Assembly (NCBI RefSeq): GCF_041260155.1
Contig: NC_091935.1
Location: forward strand, 5,381,001-5,445,000
DNA: 64,000 nucleotides
Source: Ptychodera flava
Lineage: Eukaryota; Hemichordata; Enteropneusta; Ptychoderidae
Direction of reading: 5' to 3'
Shown: in pieces, positions 1 through 10,098 of the stretch
Layout: each line of letters starts with the position of its first letter
Numbering within the stretch: the first letter of the stretch is position 1
Notes under the pieces: model-generated
What the model was told of the DNA's origin: nothing
Databases searched by the model: none
What the model saw: the letters and a program-made list of their open reading frames with translations, nothing else
Position numbers and translations under genes: made by a program

Positions 1-168
1 TTTGAAGTCGCCGTCATTGCTATCCATGTACTTGTTAAGGTAACAGAAAGGACACAAAGTTGCACTGAACAAAACCAGAAGAATCCCTAACAGTAAAGTC
101 GCAGACGACAGCCTGAGCGCGTGAGACATTTCATACGCACTGCTGATAAAATTCAGGCTTCTGAACAT
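1..168 (-). CDS. N-terminal exon of a membrane-anchored protein (partial, runs off the left edge)
   Basis: On the minus strand an open frame begins at an ATG at 168 and stays open for 56 codons to base 1. It starts MFRSLNFISSAYEMSHALRL and has a hydrophobic span at about residues 22-39 (TLLLGILLVLFSATLC), followed by a polar stretch (NKYMDSNDGDFK). This layout fits a type II signal anchor or an uncleaved signal peptide, as in Golgi glycosyltransferases and sulfotransferases, but the family cannot be named from 56 residues. A second in-frame ATG at 129 has the better context (G at -3). I see no splice donor before the edge, so the exon continues outside the window. It could be a chance frame, but the codon use and the clean hydrophobic block argue against that. 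Confidence 0.45.
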   Translation of the reverse strand, partial: MFRSLNFISSAYEMSHALRLSSATLLLGILLVLFSATLCPFCYLNKYMDSNDGDFK

Positions 169-1102
169 TTGTTTTACCTCGTTAGCTTTGTACGGTTGTG
201 TAAAATAAAGCTTTTTTTATAAATATACTCTTCTTTCAAGTGAAATATTACTTTTTAGGAAATAGCGTCAAAATTTTTACTTAAATTAATTTTTATCATT
301 AATACCAAATTTAGGTTTTTTACTCCAAATATACACCCACTTCATCCTTCGCGTAAACTAGACTTTGGAGTCTCAGCTTTTTGAAATATGTATGTAGGAT
401 GATGGGGTTTCCTTGTCATCTTTGATGAGTATATTGCTTTGAAAAAACAAACTGTTTGCAACATGCATGATTTAACCTGCTCTAAGATATATCGCAAATT
501 TGTATTTTTATCATTATTTTGCAGTTTATTGAAAATCGGGGGTTAAGGTTTGAAGTTTCAAATTATCGATAAGCTTATTTAGCCCCAATCACATTCAAAA
601 TACGACGTCCGATAATACTGAGATAGCAGTCCGATTACTTTATTTTAACAATATAGGCCTAAACTTTACTTTATTGCTCAACAACACACCCAGGGAGTGT
701 GGTAAGGCAAAAATTACAAAACTCAAAGATGCATACTTCTACCATGGAGGTAGCAGAGAAGGAGTCACAACTGAGATAATTGCCTCCATACTTCAACAAA
801 CACTGGACGAAGCTCCTGCTGGGGGAGGAACCAGACGCTGTACAAACGCAATGCGCGAGTGTATCTCTGGACTCCGGAAGCCGTGGCGTGCACAAGTTTC
901 ACACACCATAACGGTGAAGACGTACCAGCAAAACATACACACAACATGCACGATAGTGTTATTTCTTGAGATGTCGTCGAGTTACTTCTGTTTACGGTGT
1001 GCATGCCGTTTTGATAAGTTGCATAAGGCCTAATCTTTTTTTTTTCATATGTTGTTTTTGATAAATTTAAAACTAAGATCTATGCATGGCATAATATTGT
1101 GG
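169..1102. other. Intergenic, no gene recognised
   Basis: AT-rich spacer upstream of the left-edge gene. Reading frames of 74-119 codons overlap on both strands at 671-1033, but none shows a recognisable motif or paired splice sites, and they shadow one another. Confidence 0.5.
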
Positions 1103-1296
1103 CTGCATAGCTGCTAGCTGTGGGTCCATAGCTGTGGTGTTTTCGGACGGGATTCCTGTCTTTTACGGGCTGGTTTTGACTTTTTTCGATTTTAACGGCG
1201 GGGTTAAAATCGTAAAAGTCAAAACCAGCCCGTAAAAGGCAGGAATCCCGTCCGAAAACACCACAGCTATGGACCCACAGCTACATAGCTGCATGC
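1103..1296. repeat. Near-perfect long palindrome (foldback element)
   Basis: The left arm, 1103-1196, is almost the exact reverse complement of 1203-1296, with only about 6 bases (GGCGGG) between them. Mismatches are few, for example CCTGTCTTTTACGGG against CCTGCCTTTTACGGG, and pairing loosens only at the outer 15 bases. No reading frame spans it. It is best described as a foldback MITE. If transcribed, it would form a hairpin of about 90 bp. Confidence 0.85.
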
Positions 1297-3364
1297 AGAA
1301 TAGTTACGTCGGCCATGTCCGCGTAATGTGCCATGGTGAAGTTCAGATGCGTGAAAACATACCGGGGCATTCGAAGTTTTAGGGGGGGATAAAAACGGCT
1401 TTGAGTCATGTAATATTCTTCAAACTGGAGAAATAACATGATCGGGAAATTTGATCTGGGATCAGGAAATCGTAAAAACTAAGGGCATGTAAAGAAGAAA
1501 AACGGAGGGACAAAAGTAACTCTATAGATCTTTGATAAAAAATGTTAGAAATTTTAGCAAAAGTGACTTAAGTAAATCTTTTAGCCACCATTGAATGCAC
1601 CATATACTTTTTATCGAGGAAAAAATGTGATTTTATTCCATATGATGACTCTTAATTTTGATTGTCAACGGTAATTCGTACAGAATGACCACCCCTACTA
1701 TTACAATCGACGAACCATTGTCTAAGAATGCGCACAACTTTGCGCAGTGGATTTGTGCAGTGCACAGTGTCTCAACATGGAGTCAAAAATTGGCAACTTT
1801 GACACTGCTTCCGTCGTACAGTTTGAGGATAAACATAATAAAGTTTCGAAAGGTATGGTAATAAGATTTGGTAGTGCTCGTCATTTATGAAATGGCTTTG
1901 GGCGAATTCATTAGTCTGTCCGAAAACTGTCACACGTGAGTCTGAAGGTTCCCAAATAAATTGTGACCCTTGACAGCAACCTCTGACCTACTTTTTTACA
2001 AAGTAAGTTGTCATCGTCAACAAACTACAAACCCAGGGCTACAAACTCCTGGCTACAAACTTCTCCGAGCATGAATTTTTGCTCATCGTTTCGACTTTCG
2101 ACGGACCATGATTGAACACTAAAGATTTACCGTGTCGCACAGAAGATTTGGAAAAGTCAAATCAGCATAATACGAAGGGTAAAGAAGACACACCAAGTAT
2201 GAAGCCAGTGTGACTGACTCGACACCTCGCGTCTATACCTCGTGGAAACCGGATGTGCTCACCAGACTTTACTGGAGACAGCACATAATCGACAGTGCAT
2301 GAAAGCTGTTGCAGTGTTGCCATTTGGCTACCATTTTCCGTTACAGTAACTGTACTAGCAGGTAGGTTTTTAAATAATTTATGTAATTGAACCTTTAGCC
2401 TGCCAAGGTCAAACCAGTCATCATCAGGTCAAGTTGGGTGAAAAAATTAGCTTAGTACATCAATTGTTAAAACCAGTGAGACACAACATCCGGTACATTG
2501 CATAACAGACCCTAAAGGGTCTATGATTGCAAATTGAACATTCATTTTAGGGTGCCCATGAAAACATAGATTTACTGTAAAGATGATTTTTATAGACTAT
2601 TAAGGGACTGATCAGCTTCTTCAGCCTGGGATGGATCCATGGAGGCGTGTTACCCTTGACTTTGATAATGGGGTTCATTATGTTTTTGCAATGCTCAATG
2701 GGGGTTCAGTGTATTTTTTGAATTAAGACACAGGCTCATAATTGCACAAAGTGCATCATACCAGCCATGAATTGCATAATTCACTTGCTGTTTTTGGCTC
2801 GCCCTGCAGGCACAGTAATTTTAATATCAGAGATATATATATCAATAAATTATTTTCAGATGCTGGGTCTAGAATGCAGTGAGAGTATACTGTCAACAGT
2901 CTTTACCATCAAACTGAGACATTGACCCTACTGGCATGTACTGTAGTTATGTATTTCCGTAGCAATATTATATGTTATGGAAACCCTATGAACATGTCCT
3001 AGTATGAATTTCAAGCTCTGTGATAGACCAGAAAGACTTCCTTTGGGGCCGTCTTGACCTTCTCACATTTTGATAGGACCTGCTACATATGCTAACCTAA
3101 AAGCTGACCATAAACCTAAACCCCTTCAAGCTTAGAATCCGTTTGCTGTCTCCAAGGAGACTACATCAATATCTGAAAAGCAGCAAAAATGATCACATAT
3201 CCAGGATCTGATTTTGCCATGATAATGCATTGAATGAATTATATATACGTACTCTCAATACTTGTTCTCTGACAACAACAAAAAAGCAACCTTCATTCAC
3301 TTTAAGTTTGTACACACGGTGTTCTGAGAATGCTTCTCAATCTCATTCTTCAGCAGAAAAAAAT
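1297..3364. other. Intergenic, upstream of the DED/NB-ARC gene
   Basis: No gene recognised. The sequence is AT-rich with scattered short frames. An in-frame open stretch precedes the chosen ATG at 3365, beginning at a non-ATG codon at 3230, but it reads as low-complexity 5' leader. Any promoter or 5' UTR should lie here; no TATA or CCAAT arrangement stands out. Confidence 0.4.
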
Positions 3365-3686
3365 ATGAGTGACAGTGAAGATGAGATTGACGGAACAGAA
3401 ACATCCTTTAAGGCAGAGTTGGTCAAAATCGTTGAAGAGTTGACCCGAACGCAAAGCGAAACAGATTGCTGTCTTCTGGATGAGGTGAAGTTCCTGGTGG
3501 CTGGCGTCGTCGGTTGTGCTGCCAATGAAAGAATTACCACTTTCTATGACCTGTTTGCCGAACTGGAGCACAGGGGGGCAATTTCAATGGAAGATGCAGG
3601 TTATCTCGCTGAAGTTCTTCACATCATTCACAAAGATTCACTGGCTGAGAGACTCCGTCAATGTCCATGGAAAAGACTGAGAAGAG
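3365..3686 (+). CDS. Exon 1: DED-like domain
   Basis: ATG at 3365 (AAATATGAGT, A at -3 when read as AAT-ATG) opens MSDSEDEIDGTETSF. The exon runs 107 codons plus one base to donor G|GTACAG at 3687. Hydrophobic spacing such as LLDEVKFL, YDLFAELEHRG, AGYLAEVLHIIHKDSLAERL matches DED/death-fold helices. CARD is the main alternative, but the LKFL-like helix 2 and the LF..LE block favour DED. Confidence 0.65.
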
Positions 3687-6218
3687 GTACAGAACTATTG
3701 AGTTCCACAATGTAGCATGCCAGGTGTAGCTGGTAGATTCTGTCCCGCCTTACAGCACCGCAGTGCCTTTCCACACATGAACTCACCAATCGGCCATAAG
3801 TAAATTAGCACTTTATCACCAGAAGTACTTGTTTTATCTTTAGCCAAATACAACTTTAGACTGCAAGATGATTTTCTGAAAGAAATGTTTCTGCCATACC
3901 ATCAAACACATTGAAATATAGAATAATTATAATTGATAAAATTTAGTGTTTTGAAAAGTAAAGTTATTTTACAAAAAAAAATCACTGAAACTGGAAGGTC
4001 ACATTACATGGAGTGTATTGTTTCGAAATGACAAGAATTGAGGAATTATTCCATCTACCCCTCATTTTAAGGGACAAAGTTGCTTTTTTAACCTTTTCAT
4101 GATATCAATAAACCATGGAATACTTGTATTGAGTCATTTAGTGTACAAAATTATGACCATACTGTACAACTGAAACAGTGTCACAAATTACCCTTGCTGA
4201 AAGTGAACATGTGACTTTGTATGTGACCTCCAGACAAAATGGATTTTTCCTATTCATACCAGCTTTTCTATTACCCTTATCTATATGAAAGGCACTGCCC
4301 AAAAGGTTTCATTACAAAAGTTGCATATCTTCAGCCATGCATAATGATAGTTGTGCATTTGGATTTTTATACTTGATTTTTTGATGCAGACCGTAAAATT
4401 ATTTACTGAATGTTGACATGAATCTTGTCTTGCTGCAAGCAGAGTTAAAGGCTGTGCACAGTTGACCAGTATTTCAGAATGTTTCAAGAACTTAAAGAGT
4501 ACTTTTCATATAAAATAAAATCTATCAATGAATGCTCAAAATAACAAAGCAATACACACACCAAACCTTGGTATATTTTGTGAATTTGTTTTATTTTTGG
4601 TACAGGAGTTACTGTAAGAGTTTTTCTCTCGTTCTCACATTTTATCTCCAGGAAATAGCTTCACAGAGTTCTTCCATAGGAGAAAATACTCTGGTAGCTA
4701 CTCATTGACACCTCTCCACGCATTACTTGGAGTTTGGTTACTTTTGATGATTTTGACTTCAACGTACTCTGTGGTGGCATTTTTCAAAACCAGAGTCAGT
4801 TCTCAAAAGACAGGTGAGATGATTGTTACAAAATGCGTTGAATAATTCTCAGATGAGAATAATCAGCTTGTGAAAACACATGAGTTGTGATTTCAGCAGA
4901 AAATTCTCATGGATCTTAATTATGAATATCGGTACAAGGAAGCCATGTTGTATTATTGTGAGCAAGTATTTAGATCTTATGAATCTACTACATACCTGCA
5001 TACAGATTTAATATTTCTGAACGAATTTAGTTAGTAATTGTATGAATATTTATGTTTGGTGACACTTAATCATATGAGTAATACATAAAATTAGTTCATT
5101 GATTTATGATTCTGTCTTTCTTTTTTTCTGTGTGTTCATAGCTTCAAACATGTTCTTCAATGTTCCTGCAAAATACAAGCAATTCTATGGCCAGGATGTT
5201 CACTTACAGAAAATTGAAGAGTGCGTGGAGAAAAACGACCTGTGCATGTTGAAGGGCATTCAGGGTAGAGGGAAAAAAAGCCTGATGAAGACGTTTGTTC
5301 ACGACAATCGAGGCAAGTATCCCGGAGGTGTGTTCTGGCTGACCAATAGGGCAGACATCATCACTATGGCTGGGTACATCGCCACTGCAGAACACGAAGT
5401 CTTGTCCATACAGAGTAACCAAAATTATGCGTACTTTGAGAGCGCCATCAGATACGCATGGGAGTATCTGTCGAACCAGGATGAGTGGCTAGTCATCTTC
5501 GTTGATGTTGACTCCCTCTCAAATACAGACTTTAAAGAAATGCAGCGACTTATCAACGAACTGACCCCGGGCATGAACGGACAGCGTCGCCATGTTCTTT
5601 ACTCGGCCCAAGTTCTTCCAAAGCACTTGCCAACCGACGTGCATGTTTATGAAGTTGTAACCGGCCTCACCCAAGAAAACGCACACAAATACTTCAGCGA
5701 TGCCATCAAGTTTTCCAGCACCATCAATGAAACGGAAAAACAAGAACTGCAGAACATATGGGAAGTCACCGGATGCCATCCGTATGCCATATCTCAGGCG
5801 GCAAATTTTATCAGGGAATGGAACTTCACTCTGGAAGCATTCCTTGATTATTGGAAGCACACTTCAGTGGAAGAATGGCTTGCCATCTTTGGGTATAAAC
5901 CTGAACATGAAACCTTGGAAAAACAGCTTCTTCTGCTGGACGAACTAAAGACCAAGCCATCCAGTGGCTGTTAACATGCTGTTGGAATACATCAAACGTG
6001 GCAAGGATAAACAAGAAATCGCTGACTGCAAACTGCATGAAAAGTACAAAGGGGTCAGCCTCAGAGCCATCCTTCAAGATCTTAAGAACATCTCATTTGT
6101 GGATGTTGAGATGGACACAGAAAACAAGAGCTGTTCATTTTCCATTCCAGCTATCCTGAGGCTGGTCATTGAGATGGCCTTGATTCAGAGGGGGGAACTG
6201 GAAAACTGGCATGTCTGA
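3365..6218 (+). CDS. Membrane-anchored DED-like / NB-ARC (STAND NTPase) protein, three exons
   Basis: Exons 3365-3686, 4652-4813 and 5142-5974 join with matching phase-1 boundaries (G|GA, G|CT) and GT-AG introns, giving 438 residues. Residues 10-105 resemble a death-effector-type helical domain (LLDEVKFLV, then YDLFAELEHRGAIS). Residues 131-152 (LLGVWLLLMILTSTYSVVAFF without its first residue) form one transmembrane helix. From 165 on there is an NB-ARC module: Walker A GIQGRGKKS at 200-208, Walker B WLVIFVDVDSLS, and a GLPL-like TGCHPYAISQA. NB-ARC proteins of this type are ATP/ADP switches in apoptosis and innate immunity; the DED recruits partners by homotypic contact. The function here is inferred. 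A frame offset near 5964 separates a winged-helix-like tail (5964-6218) from the main frame, so the allele may be truncated, a recent pseudogene, or carry an assembly error. Confidence 0.7.
3687..4651 (+). other. Intron 1 of the DED/NB-ARC gene
   Basis: 965 bp, from GTACAG to a pyrimidine-rich TTTTATCTCCAG. It holds AT-rich sequence and nothing else recognised. Confidence 0.6.
4652..4813 (+). CDS. Exon 2: transmembrane segment
   Basis: Too short and lacking an ATG to appear as a free frame. It is framed by TCTCCAG and G|GTGAGA, and reads in the only phase that fits both neighbours: GNSFTEFFHRRKYSGSYS, then LLGVWLLLMILTSTYSVVAF, then FKTRVSSQKT. Basic residues flank the helix on both sides (HRRK and KTR), so the topology is unclear. 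Placing a membrane helix between an effector domain and NB-ARC is unusual for this superfamily. Confidence 0.65.
4814..5141 (+). other. Intron 2 of the DED/NB-ARC gene
   Basis: 328 bp, GTGAGA to a strong TTTCTTTTTTTCTGTGTG tract and CATAG. Nothing else seen. Confidence 0.6.
5142..5974 (+). CDS. Exon 3: NB-ARC ATPase core
   Basis: Continues in phase 1 after ATAG and reads about 276 residues. It contains the Walker A loop GIQGRGKKS (the family usually has GxGGxGKTT, so a second lysine stands in for the first threonine), Walker B VIFVDVDS, a sensor-like strand (RRHVLYSAQ) and the ARC1 GLPL-type turn GCHPYAISQAANFIRE. It ends LLLLDELKTKPSSGC-stop at 5974. Confidence 0.75.
5964..6218 (+). CDS. 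Displaced C-terminal segment (winged-helix-like) in another frame
   Basis: Directly overlapping the end of exon 3, the +1-shifted frame reads AVNMLLEYIKRGKDKQEIAD and later LRAILQDLKNISFVDVEM and SFSIPAILRLVIEMALIQRG, ending at TGA 6216-6218. The block L..L..ISF......FSI..ILRLV matches the end of the ARC2/winged-helix part of NB-ARC proteins (SLI....FSIH.LVQ). This implies a one-base excess at about 5965-5967 (AGTGGCTGTT), not an intron: no splice sites fit. A sequencing error, an allelic frameshift or loss of the tail are all possible. Confidence 0.6.
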   Translation: MAVNMLLEYIKRGKDKQEIADCKLHEKYKGVSLRAILQDLKNISFVDVEMDTENKSCSFSIPAILRLVIEMALIQRGELENWHV

Positions 6219-6479
6219 GGGATTTTGCAATGAGGGGACCATGCCAATGTACTGCTGTGCCATTTTCACGAAACCTTGAGCAAAGGTTGCTGCCAAGTGT
6301 CAATTGTACACACATTTCAATTCAACCAGGGTACATTTATGTAACAGGGTTTATTGACAGCCAAAATGGTTGCCAGCATCAAAGACGGCCAGAAAATGAA
6401 AGGCATTTTGCAAGTTCCATTTTGATATCTACCATAATCCTATCACACCCACCGTCCTTTGTAGAGCTCCATCTTCAAC

Positions 6480-6485
6480 AATAAA
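6480..6485 (+). terminator. Polyadenylation signal AATAAA
   Basis: AATAAA 262 bp after the TGA of the DED/NB-ARC gene, the first such hexamer downstream. Confidence 0.45.
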
Positions 6486-7547
6486 TAGAAGAGAAATTTA
6501 CATAAATTCAGTGGTGAATTGGTTAAACGTTTTGCCATCAACAATTTGACAGAATACTTTATGGAGAAAAGAATTCTTAACCAATCAATGGTACATCATT
6601 GTACGATACTTTATTTCACAGGTAGATTTACATTTTGTAACGCACAGTGACACGCACAGTACTCAACTTCTTTGCTGCTTCATCCTTGCCTTAATTTCAA
6701 ACAACTTCAAAGACTCAAAGTCCAAGAACATTGGAAATTATCTTTATCATATCAAATCTAATCAAGTGATTCAAAAATTTGAGAATTTCAATACAATTTT
6801 CATTATCAGAGAAGGTACGTATACAGCATACTTTTAGCGCAAATTTTTTTTTATTTTGAATGAAACAAGCATAACATGCCACAGTTTTTTTAAAGTGTAT
6901 AAATACTTCTCCATTTATGTGAGTTTTGTAGTTTTTACGATGTAAATACACGTATGTTTCCATGTCTGTGTAATTACCCATCATACATTGCTAGATGACA
7001 GTACATTGCATTGATGTCGCTAATTCAGAAAATAGGAGGAATATTTTGAAAAGCACACACAATGGGAGCATAGTGAATTCAAGCAACATGATATGTAGCT
7101 TTAGCTAGGATGTTTGTTCATCTTCACTCCATGTCTACAATAAGCCACGTAATCATGAAACACTTTGTGACGCACAATTCTCTGTGACTAATGAATTGAC
7201 CAGATATTGTTGGTAGAACAAAAAATAATGTAACTCTATATCCTTCAGGGAAAACATTCTGTCCAGTACTTAAAATAATTGGATTTTATCATTTCAAAGA
7301 AACTCAAGAAAATATATTTTTGGAATATTTTTAAGCACGTCTATTTATCAGAAAAGACTATTTTCTCTGAAAAGAATAATATCTTCCATGGGTTGCCATG
7401 TTTTTACAATATTGATGTACAGTACTTGGGGATAAGGTTTGTTAAACATTTTTTACCGATAGGAATACTGCTAGATGAAATGCTGGCCCAAGTTATATTT
7501 CATGCCTGTCACTTAAAGTGATTGACAGATATTTTTATTGTGAATTG
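6486..7547. other. Intergenic, AT-rich
   Basis: No gene recognised. Short frames of 80-89 codons on either strand have AT-driven composition and no motif. Confidence 0.5.
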
Positions 7548-7622
7548 AACCCTCTCAGGCCTAAACCCCTGTATATAGGGGTTGCTCTTGTAAGTTAGCA
7601 GGAAGTCACACCTGAAAGGGTT
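7548..7622. mobile_element. 75-bp MITE with AACCCT termini
   Basis: Begins AACCCTCTCAGG and ends CCTGAAAGGGTT, which are inverted repeats with one mismatch. An inner hairpin, AACCCCTGTATATAGGGGTT, lies near the left end. The ends resemble those of the element at 38910-39000 (AACCCTTTCACC / GGTGAAAGGGTT). Confidence 0.55.
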
Positions 7623-8239
7623 AGGAAAGAAGAGGAATAAGTAAAAAAAGCAAAATGTTCCTTTCCTTTTTTTCTGTACAGCCATTCATTATTTTGAAAC
7701 CGTAGACTTACCCCATGTCCATGAGCTTATTAATGTCTCTAGTGAATTGATGGAATAAATTTCAGAAAAAATTGTAATTTTTTATGGCATGGATAGTGTG
7801 ACTGTGTTGTGACTGTAGTGATATGATGGCAAAGTTTCTATGTAGTTACAAAAAATTGATAGCATATATGCTTATGCCCTAGCAAGGCAAATACAAATGA
7901 GAGCTGACGTGAAGAAAGGAAGAGAGAAAACAGTCACACAGCTGTCACACACACACTGACAAATATAGAGACAACAGTTAGGTGACTGGTTGGTTTGTCT
8001 ATTGTAATCTAGAATCCTGTATCAAGTGTCACCAGTGACACTCAAGTAGGGAGAGATGCAGGTAATTTTCACATCATTTTGAACAATAAACAGTCACTAT
8101 GATTGGCTACTGTTTTAAGATAAACTCAAACTATGATATTTTGCAGTTTTTGTCTTACGTGACTTACTGTATATCAACTACCGTGTCTGACCCTAATCTG
8201 TTCGTCATGCTGAAATTTCATTTTTCTTTTTGTAAACAC
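7623..8239. other. Intergenic, nothing recognised
   Basis: AT-rich spacer with a short CACACA run near 7950. No coding signal. Confidence 0.4.
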
Positions 8240-8480
8240 AGCTTGTATGTGTGTAGTGATCATTGTTTATTGTTTACAAATGAATTCTGGTCCGGACTTT
8301 AATACAATTTTCAACAATAACAATGGAGATAATAATCATGTAGGTTGTGTTGATATGCTAAGTACTTGGCATTAAATAACAGTTTATGGATTCAATGCAG
8401 AAAGTGTAGGGAAACCACAAAACAAAAGTTCTGGAAAAATAGCCAACAGATACAGCTTATGGAGCTTCAAGCCATACAAA
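8240..8480 (+). repeat. Diverged copy of part of the 35-36.7 kb element
   Basis: Segments such as ATCATTGTTTATTG..ACAAATGAATTCTGGTC, GGACTTTAATACAATTTT, AACAATAACAATG and ATAGCCAACAGATACAGCT recur in the same order at about 36405-36602 (ACAAATGAATTGTAGTC, GGACTTGAATATAATTTT, GAATAACAATG, ATAGCCAAACGTTACAGCT). Confidence 0.55.
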
Positions 8481-9719
8481 AAGTGATGAGACTACAAGAG
8501 ATTTACAAACTTCAGTGTGATTTCCCCCTGCCTCTCCCCACATCTTCCACATTCTCCACCCTATCCCCTGCATGGTGTGTTTGAATTCATTATTTCATGC
8601 CGTTAGCATCAGTATGGTTGAAATTGTGCCACTGAATCTGCTATAGATTCTCTTTATTTCAACTTCCAGTATCACACACTGTCTTTGTTCCTGTCTCTCT
8701 CAGTCACTTTGAGGAAATGATGCACTAATATGAACTCAATCAACCTTTTTTATCAAAATAATTTTTCACTTCTGAAGTGATATAATTAATCTGGTTGTTC
8801 AGCCACAGCAAATGATCATGAGATCATCCACCACCATAAATTTGAAAATTAGCAGTTTCAAGGCCATTTGCTAGGCCCGGAGTAATGCTTGAATATTTAA
8901 TGCCCCAGAATGAACATTTCAAGCAAGTGACCACACATGGGTTGTGCAGCGGTAGCCAATGCCATTAACTCGCATGTAAGGTGTCACTATGCCGGATTTC
9001 AAGATCAATTGTTAAGATTGTTTCTTGGCATAAAAACCTACAATAAATGCTGACTCAGCGGTTTTTCCAGATAGCGTTTTGATGACTGTATCATAATTCA
9101 TCTTCGTTGCTTGGTCAGCAATCCACTTGTTTCTTCATAAACTGAAAAATCATTTGTATAGGAACAGTTAGGAAATTAACAGTCACAGAAAATGACTACG
9201 GCAACGACAATGACAATGTTTTATCAGGTTCATACTTATTTCTAAACAATGCATCTCTAAAAGTAAAGCGGTAACATTCATTTTTATCATCGCATTTTTC
9301 ATCTACTCACTGTTACCTGTAATATATAATTTTCAAAGAAATACATAATATTTCTTCTTTTGCGCCGGAGGAAGGGTCAAATATACAGCGCCACTAACGA
9401 CGAGTTTGTCTCTCTCCCCTTGTTTTTGTGGTTACCTGATTGTCGAATGCGGATAGAGTTGGAATATTATTACCCCGCAGTTATTTTTATTTGTAGTCCA
9501 TTTTAGTAATGTTATTTCCAAGTGTCAACAATGGTTATCTCAAAGTGGTGATGTTTGCACATTCCTCCTTCACTTGCTTATTTCAGGGGATGCAACTTTG
9601 CAGGGTAAATACTCAGTATTGACAGGCAGTTTATACGCACGAGTTCACTACAGTTAATAAGTTTTAAGTAATGCAATCAGTCGTGTAATAGAGTTAACCG
9701 ATGTCACTCGAAGTCTTAT
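8481..9719. other. Intergenic, nothing recognised
   Basis: No supported gene or element. Confidence 0.4.
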
Positions 9720-10098
9720 CGATAAAGGCCTTGGCCGTGACCACGAGGGAAAGGGTTCGAGTTTCTGAATTTTAATGTCGGTAATCAGACACAACGACTC
9801 CAGTTGGCTTTTCAGTCTCCCCTGTCCAGCCTCCTCTACGGGCTGACAGTCCGTGGAAGTTATAACACTGTCTTAAAAGAGGCACTGCAATTAATCTCAC
9901 GTGATAAAGCATTTGTATTATTTTTAGTCCTTACAGTTTTTATAGATTTAATTATCCTTTTTATATTTTGCTGTGATTGTTTAAAGAACCAATGGAAGAT
10001 TAAAAGCTTATTGGGTCATCTTCCCATTTGGGCTTGTAAATGGGAAATCCTTCATTGTGAATAAATAAATATATAAATAAATAAATAAATAAATAAAC
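9720..10098 (+). mobile_element. SINE-like retroposon with an (AATA)n tail
   Basis: A box-B-like promoter block, GGGTTCGAGTTTC, at about 9754 follows GGCCTTGGCCGTGACCACGA, which could be a weak A-box region. About 300 bp later the segment ends TTCATTGTGAATAAATAAAT and runs into (AATA)n to 10098. A tRNA-like head plus a simple-repeat tail is the SINE layout. The 86-codon frame inside it (9804-10064) is not a gene. Confidence 0.4.

Noticed and set aside
671-1033. 119-codon plus and 74/79-codon minus frames
   Set aside because: Overlapping frames on both strands with no motif, and they end just before the palindrome.
9804-10064. 86-codon frame before the (AATA)n tail
   Set aside because: Lies inside a SINE-like unit. 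The hydrophobic translation comes from T-rich sequence.
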